NCBI RefSeq assembly: GCF_041146795.1
Contig: NC_135170.1
Span: forward strand, 36,666,659 to 36,730,658
Direction of reading: 5' to 3'
Origin: Maylandia zebra
Lineage: Eukaryota; Chordata; Actinopteri; Cichliformes; Cichlidae
DNA: 64,000 nt
Under the pieces are notes generated by a model. It searched no databases, was not told where the DNA came from, and was given only the letters and a program-made list of their open reading frames with translations. The translations under genes and the position numbers were made by a program. Positions 57,129 to 64,000 of this stretch are shown in pieces (position 1 is the first letter of the stretch; each line of letters begins with the position of its first letter).

Positions 57129-57451
57129 CAGAGATGGACTTACACACTTGCTTTACTTCTCTCGGGGATAACTTTGTCGGAGATGAAATGCCGGGTTGCT
57201 AGCGAAGCTCCAAATGCTATCCAGACCACCGACAGGTCCCGCATGCCACAGCCACTCTATCACGTGATGCATACTGCTCCGACGTGCTAACGTTCTGAGG
57301 TGAGTTACGGCGTGTTGCAAGTTTTGTGAGGTGCTTTCGTGATATTTAATGGATCGGATTACATTTTTTATTTTTCTCCGATATCCGATCCAGTAATTTA
57401 GGTCAGTATCGGACCGATACCGATACGTAATATCGGATCGGTCCATCTCTA
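57129..57451. mobile_element. probable hAT MITE, internally reduced
   Basis: Left CAGAGATGGAC (57129) and right GTCCATCTCTAG (ending 57451), with the typical sub-terminal run CCGATATCCGATCC and GGACCGATACCGATACG on the right side only. The left sub-terminal part is not matched, so the left boundary is tentative. Confidence 0.5.
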
Positions 57452-57867
57452 GTTTTTATAGACTGTAAAAAGGCGTTTGATACAATTGATCATGCTATAT
57501 AGGAAGTTCAGGGTCTCTCCAGTGATCCTCAGGACTTTCTATGCAGGCGCTGTGGAGAGCATCCTCACACAGAACATCACATCCTGGTATGGGAACAGCT
57601 GTGTCAAGGATAAAAAAGCTCTTCAGAGAGTGATCCGTACGGCAAAACGCTGCCGCAGGACTGCTCTCCCGTCCCTACAGGACATTTACGTCAGGAGATG
57701 CTGGACTAGAGCACTTGAAGGACCCGTCCCATCCCAGCAACGAGCTGTTCCAGCTTCTGAGATCAGGCAGAAGGTTCCACACCATCCGAACAAGAACAGA
57801 GAGGCTCAAGAGGAGTTTTTATCCTCGGGCCATTCGTGTGTTGAATCAGCCCCCCCCCCCCCCATCA
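57452..57867 (+). mobile_element. CR1/Rex1-like LINE C-terminal fragment, 5' of a hAT insertion
   Basis: Across two frames I read SPVILRTFYAGAVESILTQN, ITSWYGNSCVKDKKALQRVI, RTALPSLQDIYVRRCWTRA, then DPSHPSNELFQLLRSGRRFH and RTERLKRSFYPRAIRVLNQ. This is the end of a LINE ORF2 after the polymerase. It is 5'-truncated and frameshifted once, and it resumes on the far side of the hAT element at 57876-58901. Confidence 0.82.
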
Positions 57868-57875
57868 TCGTTAAG

Positions 57876-58901
57876 CAGAGATGGGCAGTACCGATTACGC
57901 GTTACTGTAATCTGATTACTTTTTTTCAAGTAACGAGTAAAGTTACTAGTAAAGTAAGGGATTACTATTGCAAAAACAGTAATTAGATTACCGTTACTTT
58001 CCCGTAGGAACGCTGTGTTACTGCGTTACTAAAACCGTGATTTTTTGCGAGAATGTCTCATGACAGTGACGTAAGCGAGTGCGACGTTCGTGACAACAGC
58101 TGTGTGCAGATCAACAATGGATCACATATCGAGTGCAGAGAGAGTATGAGCGTGCAGCGTTTAAAGTGTGGAAGTACTGACCTTACTTTGAGTTTGATTC
58201 CATAAAAAGTGACAAAAACATTAGTGTCCGCTGTGCGTGGGAAGAAAACTTCTTTTTACAGCGAAAAAAACCCCTAAACTTCCAACAAGCACCGAGTAGC
58301 TACGACGTAATGGGAAACTCACAGAGAAACTCACGGATTCTTCCACTGACCGCGGCACACCTACACCAGGGTAAACCTCCGCCTACCCCACTCCTGCTTT
58401 ACAGGTGAAAATAGAGCAACAGGACCGCTGAGTCTTTGACTTTATTTATTTTCTGCTGTGTTTTACTTGCATCTATTTGAAAGACTGAGTGTAAACACAA
58501 AAAATATTTTATTTTATGTGCTGGAATGTGCAGAAAATAGGTTTAAATGTTAAACTAATTTCTTCCAGTCAGAGAATGTTGCAGATAATAAAATTTTTGC
58601 TTGATGCATAAAGTTAAAAGATTAAAACTAATAAAACAAGTTTTAAAAAGAGACTTTTCCATTTGATTACATTTTGTATGATGGATTATACAGAAAAAGT
58701 AGAATTGGGCTGAAAGATCTATCACTTTATCACCTATTCAGGTTGTAAATCGTGTTTTTAAAAGTAACTAAGTGACTAAGTAACTAAGTAATTAATTACT
58801 TTTGAAAATAAGTAATCAGTAAAGTAAAGGGATTACTTTTTTGGGGAAGTAATCAGTAATTAGTTACTGATTACTTTTTTCTAGTAACTTGACCAACACT
58901 G
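57876..58901. mobile_element. 1026-bp hAT-like element in a LINE remnant
   Basis: Ends CAGAGATGGGCAGTACC and GGTCAAGTTACT... (reverse complement of AGTAACTTGACCAACACTG). A perfect 8-bp target duplication TCGTTAAG lies at 57868-57875 and 58902-58909. The sub-terminal parts are full of GTTACT/AGTAAC words. There is no transposase frame. Confidence 0.88.
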
Positions 58902-58909
58902 TCGTTAAG

Positions 58910-59261
58910 TGACTGAGACAGGACTCGTTAGCACATTCTCATGTCCTGATCCTTCTGGCCTCGCTACAGCACAAGACACTTTAACACCCTCCTCATGCAG
59001 TGTACACAAGCAGTCACAATACGTCAAGATCAATAATGTAAAATCGAATCAGTTGAAGGTAGAGATGTGCAAAGCAGCCGGTATTTGTATCTGTATTTAT
59101 ATTTGTTGAGGGGTACCAATAATCAGAAAACATAAGTCAAACACAAAACACTGGGAAACACCCTGGACCATGGCATTCAGTCACATACTCAACCTCATGT
59201 TTCATTCAGTTTATGCAACTTTACTTTAATTAGATTTCATTGATACATTGTTGTCACTGAG
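58910..59261 (+). other. LINE 3' remainder and unassigned DNA
   Basis: From 58910 to about 59030 lies the 3' UTR of the LINE interrupted at 57867. The rest is unassigned. Confidence 0.5.
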
Positions 59262-59835
59262 GCAGTTAAACGAGGCCTTGGTGGCAGAGCCCCTGGGGTG
59301 GATGAGGTTTGCCCTGAGTTTCTGAAGGCTCTGGATGTTGAAGAGCTTTCTTGGTTGACACGCCTCTACAATGCTGCGTGGAGATCAGGGGCGTTACCTC
59401 TGTATTAGCAGACCGGGGTGGTGGTCCCCTCTTTACGAAGGGTGTGTTCCAAGTACAGGGGAATCACACTCCTCCGCCTCCCTGGGAAGGTCTATGACAG
59501 GGTGCTGGAGAGGAGAGTCCGTCCATTAGTCGAACATCGGATACAGTGTGCTTCAGGAGTATGGGCTGTCTGGCCCATTGCAACAGGACATTCAATCCTT
59601 ATACAACCGTTGCAAGAGCTTGGTCCGCACAGCCGGCAATAAGTTGAACGCGTTCCCGGTGGGTGGGCTCTACCAGGGCTGCCCTTTGTCACCGTTTCTG
59701 TTCATAACTTTTTATGGACAGAATTTCTAGGTGTAGCCAAGTGTGGAAGGCTTTCAGTTGGGTGGTCTCTGCTTTTCGCGGATGATGTGGTTCTGTTGCT
59801 GGTTCTGATCCTTTTTTAATGCATAAAGTTGGATG
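59262..59835 (+). mobile_element. decayed Rex3-like LINE fragment
   Basis: Matches the middle of the intact copy (from [19 protein letters not shown] to FADDVVLL). It carries an in-frame stop near 59403, a loss of the segment between CGGATACAG and GTGCTTCAGGAGTATGG (59542), several indels and no 3' tail. Much older than the copy at 47716. Confidence 0.87.
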
Positions 59836-61868
59836 TTTAGACCTTTTTCCTGCTAAATGTGATGACGGGGGTGGCCGGGGGACGATCTCTCTCTGTCCCA
59901 CGTCTCTTGACAAGGACAACATTCAGAAAATTGGTGCATAATTAATATTTGTGAAAATGATGAAAAATTAATTTAGGAATGAAATGAAAACATGATTCTG
60001 TAATTCGTTACTCTTCTGTGGCTCGTCAAGTTGACATCAGCACATCAATAACCTGCTGACAGTAGAGCTCAGTCCACTGATGAGGCCATCATTCAGGAAT
60101 GAGCTCAGTGACTAAGCCCCCTTTCTATTTAGGGGGCTACTTGGATCAACTGGCCACGACTAGTTTTCCGTTACAACCCAGTGTGTGAGCTAGTTGTCAT
60201 AGCAACATGTCCCGGGACGTGATTATTATGCAACGATAACAAAGGTGGACATCAAAGCGAACATAGTTTTGATTTTTGTAAATGAGATGGTCTCATGACT
60301 CATCGAGTGGCACTACTGACCAGCCAATCGGTTTCATGCAGTATGACAACGTCACATTTTAGTACCTGCTCGGATCGCTTGGAAGCCTGGCCGAGAAGGT
60401 GCTAAAAAGTACCTGGTACCCGGTACTATGACCTAATGGAAAACACTGAAAACCGCACCGAGTCTTTCCAAGTAGATACCAATGGGAAAGGGCCATTACA
60501 TCTTAATGATGACATCATCATCATCATAACGATTTAGAGAATGCAGAGTCAGAGAGGCCACTAAACAGAAGACCTCATCGTACTAGCTTTGGAGGATCTT
60601 TATGAACTGCATCCTTCATCTGATTGGCCGGCTCAGTCTGACGTAGCACGAGGGAAACACCTGGAGCGTCACCAAGTGAAAGAGAAACTACGGCATGCAC
60701 TGCTGGAGTCACAGGGGTGATTTCCAAACCATTTACAGGAACGCCTTCAGCAACAGCAGCTGTGTGAGTTTATCACGTTCATGTCACGTGTCTGTTTGGA
60801 CCATGACACAGATCCCGATTCCTGTAAGTCACCTGATTTAATGATTCCTACATAATGCTTCTTTACTGATGCGTAACCACATCTTCACATCTGAATGCAT
60901 CAGACGAGGCTCAGGCCGGGCCGTCAGTAGGGTTTGCAGTCCTCTATCACTCCTCAAGTGGAGATGTCTTTGAGGAAGATACTGAAGCACAACCTGCTCC
61001 TGGTGGCATTGCAACTCTGTTTTTGTGTGTATGCACGTGTGTGTTGTTCACTCAGCATTTATTGACATGTAACTACTATAAACTTCATGGGTTTGATCTG
61101 TAGAGTCTTTGTTTCAAACACTGCTGGGATTTCTTAAAGCCGCCACATGTGGAGCTCCATGTATCTGCCATCAACATGTTCTTCCAGTGATCGAGGCACA
61201 TTTTATATAAACGATATTGTTTTTAATGAGCAGCTTCAGGTTTTCATCCTGTTCTTCTTCATTTAAACAACATCATCTTCACATTTTCATGGTTTACAAT
61301 AACAAAAGATCAGAAATAATTACCGAGTCTGCAGGCATGAAAATACAGACGTACAACTTGTAGACTTGTGTTACTTCTATGTTTGGTACGTGACAGACGG
61401 TTCAGAGTTAGAAAGCTGTGGCTCAGAACTTTTTGTTCTGGTACAGAATTTAAACCCTCACATGAAGCAATAAAAGACCCAAATATTACATAATACAAGA
61501 TTCAAGATTCTCTATTCGTCACATGCATAGTTATACAAGTATAACACGCAGTGCAATGTAACCTGATGTACATAAATCAGTATCACGTCACCTGTGAGCA
61601 GCGAGAACAGGTGAGTCTGTTTATATTAATAACCTCCACAGAAGTTAGCAGATTATGAACAGGTGTCTGAACCACTTTAAACCCAAATATGCTTCTGATA
61701 CACTGAATGAAGACGTCAGTTTAAACCTGGTGCTGGAACATTTCTAAATGATGATTCAAGTCCCTTCATCATGAAGCTGAGCCTCAAATATAGAAAAATT
61801 TTATCATTTCATCTTCATCTTTACACTAAAATGTCCACAAACATGTCTAACACAAGCAGCACGTATCA
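59836..61868. other. no gene; possible MITE and 3' UTR
   Basis: At about 60110-60495 the text includes GGTGCTAAAAAGTACCTGGT and GGTACCCGGTACTATGACC, recalling fish DNA elements, but I could not match both ends. At 61495-61560 a LINE tail-like piece (AGATTCAAGATTCTCTATTC) lies on the minus strand. The last few hundred bases may be the 3' UTR of the gene at 61869. Confidence 0.4.
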
Positions 61869-62934
61869 TCATCTGAAAGCTTCAGGTGAACATTTCATCC
61901 AGCTGTTGTCGATGGTGCAGGCGTACTGCTCCTGAAGATACTTCCTGTCAAATTTCGCTCCAGTAGAGCGATCACTGAGACAACCAGAGAAGTGAAGAGT
62001 GGCTTTAAACCTGGAGGAGAGGAGCACCAGGGACAGAGCCAAGGTCACCACAGAGAACGGGACGCTTTCATATTCCCGTCCTGGGAGGATGAACGGGATG
62101 ACGATGCGGTTCCTTCCTGGTGGGCCGTGTTTAGCTGAGAGAGACTCAAAGTATTTCCACACTCCATCATCATCTCTAAGAGGGCTAAGCGTGATGTTTG
62201 GGACCATCTGTGCTCCAGCTTTCTTCAGTGAGTTCCAGTGATCTGGCAGGTTCACAGGTCGATGTTTGTCATCAGGAATGGTACAGCTTTCTTTATCGTT
62301 ACAGTAAAAAACTCTGTGCTGAGGCCTCAGTTTTCCTGTAGCGATACCGTACGCTAAACCAGAAGTGACGCAGTTCCAGGGAGAATACAGGAGCACGTCA
62401 GTGATGGTGGGCAGAGGCAGGTAACAGCTGGCTGGGATCATGAAGTCTCCGATTGCTCCATGAGCCACAAAGGTGATGTGAACATCATCGCTGTGGTTCT
62501 TCTTCTCCTCCTCATCAATGCGTTTCTTCAGGAAGTCGAACACGTCTGTGAGTTTGCTGAAGGCGTCAGACTCTGAGTTTTTTCTCAGCCACTGCAGGAC
62601 GACTTCATCTGTGCAGCTTCTCATTGCCAGCTTTGTCAGCCTTTGCCTTTCATCACAGCTGCTCAGTCTGTCTGCTCTGTAGTGTTTAAATACGCGTAAC
62701 CTCTGAAACAATCTTCTGAAACAGGAATTATGGAAAAAACATTTTAAGCACAACAAACATTTAATCTGTCCACAGATGGATCCTGAAACAAAATAAAGCC
62801 AAAATCTCCTCGTTTCATTTCACTCTTTGCTTCCAGACTTACTCCAGTTCCTCGTCTCTGTCCATCTCCTCAGAAGCTTGACTGTCTTTAGCGTTGTCCT
62901 TCAGGCGCTTGCTGTGGTTAAAAATCGACATCAT
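61869..62934 (-). CDS. uncharacterised fish protein, 312 aa, two exons
   Basis: Exon 1 62934-62843 and exon 2 62715-61869 join in phase (939 nt). The start is the first of two adjacent Met codons (62934). Exon 1 is charged (HSKRLKDNAKDSQASEEMDR). Exon 2 has a helical, charged region (about 32-108), then VHITFVAHGAIGDFMI (about 109-124), LPTITDVLLYSPWNCV (about 132-147), IPDDKHRPVNLPDHW, RNRIVIPFILPGRE, a hydrophobic stretch VPFSVVTLALSLVLLSS (about 249-265) and a Cys-containing tail. I recall related unnamed proteins in other fish, but no function. The His-Gly at 116-117 and the Cys at 146, each after a hydrophobic strand, resemble the His/Cys dyad layout of caspase/CHAT-type hydrolases; this is inference. 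The hydrophobic stretch might be a membrane segment or a buried strand-helix. No partner gene is visible. Confidence 0.82.
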
Positions 62935-63854
62935 GTTGGTCAGATCTCAGCTAAATAAATATAGACTCTTGGTTTATCTTCAGTATTTTAAAAAGTTTGC
63001 AGTGAAAATGATCAGAGTTCAGTTAAAGATAATTTCGTTGCTAGGCAACAAACACTCTTTGCACACCGGTGTCCTCAAACTGACCGAAGAACGTTGCTGC
63101 GTCATAGACGTCGTTTGTTTGTCTGATTCAAACCTCAATAAAATCCCAACAACAACTAGCTGCTGTTTGTATTCATACTTCATGTGCATCACCTGCTCTC
63201 AACGGCTGGTAAAAATGTTGATGACATTTACACCATAATGTATGAATGTCCAGTGATGGACCAGCCTGCTCATCATGTGGACAAACTAACAAAGGAACTT
63301 TTCAGAAAGACAAAATATCTGCTTACCTGCTCCAAAACGTCTGCTCTGACCCTGTGCAGTCTGTAGAATAGAATAGAATAGAATAGAATAGAATAGACCT
63401 TTGGTCAAGGCACGCCACTATGCTGCAGGTCTCTGATTGGCTGAAGTATGGTAAAGTACCTGGACAGGTACCAAATGAAAGTAAAAACTGAGTGGGGAAT
63501 CCCCAAATGTGATACCAAAAGTAAAAACATGACTCAGAGTTTTAACACGATGAGATCAGCAGGACCTCAGAGCTGCCGTCACATTCATGAACACGAAGTC
63601 GGGCCTCTACACCAACGTGACCTTATGGGTTACATCTGCCCATCATTTAATAGCCCCTCCCACAGCCACAGGTGTCAGTGGCTCCAACCTTGGGCCCACA
63701 CCGTTCTGATGAACCCACACCTGTTTGCTCCATCTTATTTCTGTTTCATGTGGTTCTTTGTTTTCTGCTTTGGCTGTGAGAAATACAGACTTCTGTTATG
63801 GATTTAAAAACATGATGTACAGATGCTGCTATAAGTTTGTTTACAACAACCACT
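62935..63854. other. 5' flank of the uncharacterised gene; (GAATA)n
   Basis: No other gene recognised. A pentanucleotide run of GAATA (about six units) lies at 63366-63397. Confidence 0.5.
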
Positions 63855-64000
63855 GGCTCAGCAGATGGCCCCGCCCCTCCCTGAGCCTGGTTCTGCCGGA
63901 GGTTTCTTCCTGTTAAAAGGGAGTTTTTCCTTCCTGCTGTCGCCAAAGTGCTGCTCATAGGGGGTCATATGATTGTTGGATTTTTCTCTGTATGTATTAT
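63855..64000 (+). mobile_element. L2-like LINE 3' tail at the window edge
   Basis: GCAGATGGCCCCGCCCCTCC, CTGTTAAAAGGGAGTTTTTC and CGCCAAAGTGCTGCTCATAG match the tail at 33790-33900. It runs off the window end. Confidence 0.85.

Noticed and set aside
1..64000. CRISPR arrays, bacterial operons, rRNA genes
   Set aside because: No regular repeat-spacer array, no rRNA text, and the gene structure is eukaryotic throughout.

Overview
The window looks like nuclear DNA from a ray-finned (teleost) fish. Genes have short exons with GT-AG introns, CA/GT microsatellites are dense, and the repeats are teleost types: Rex3-like RTE LINEs with GATG tails, L2-like LINEs, a Tx1/L1-like LINE, tRNA-derived SINEs and many hAT-type DNA elements. 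A percomorph (perhaps a cichlid) is a guess that the sequence alone does not prove.

Four host genes can be reconstructed with matching splice phases. (1) Positions 814-4759, plus strand: the 3' eight exons of SOCS7 (SH2 domain plus SOCS box; the 5' end lies outside or is unrecognised). (2) Positions 9201-18571, minus strand: a complete 11-exon properdin gene of 572 codons. It has a signal peptide, the N-terminal cysteine domain and eight thrombospondin type-1 repeats instead of the six in mammals, apparently from tandem duplication of the TSR3-TSR4 exon pair. (3) Positions 31649-41717, minus strand: a complete six-exon fish-type NLR of 981 codons, with a stub of a death-fold domain, FISNA-NACHT, winged-helix/helical region, two LRR exons, a 47-nt linker exon and a PRY-SPRY (B30.2) exon. 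(4) Positions 61869-62934, minus strand: a two-exon gene for a 312-residue protein of unknown function, with a possible His-Gly...Cys dyad and a hydrophobic segment.

Most of the rest is mobile DNA. Properdin intron 1 (13050-18510) holds a Rex3 copy whose 5' part is inverted, as expected from twin priming, and an L2 fragment. 19.5-30.8 kb holds LINE fragments (L2-like, Tx1/L1-like, Penelope-like) and two of the three copies of an unclassified repeat. The NLR introns hold a SINE nested in an L2 and a MITE nested in an L2 tail. 45.96-52.48 kb is a stack of two related BED-finger hAT elements. The second is split by an intact full-length Rex3 (1058-codon ORF, 13-bp target duplication), a SINE and a 218-bp hAT MITE; both carry the same older MITE in the BED exon. 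53-60 kb has further hAT elements, a CR1-like LINE split by a hAT element with a perfect 8-bp duplication, and a decayed Rex3.

Three genes (SOCS7, properdin, NLR) act in immune or cytokine signalling, but nothing in the sequence shows joint regulation; they are separate transcription units on different strands with different repeat loads.
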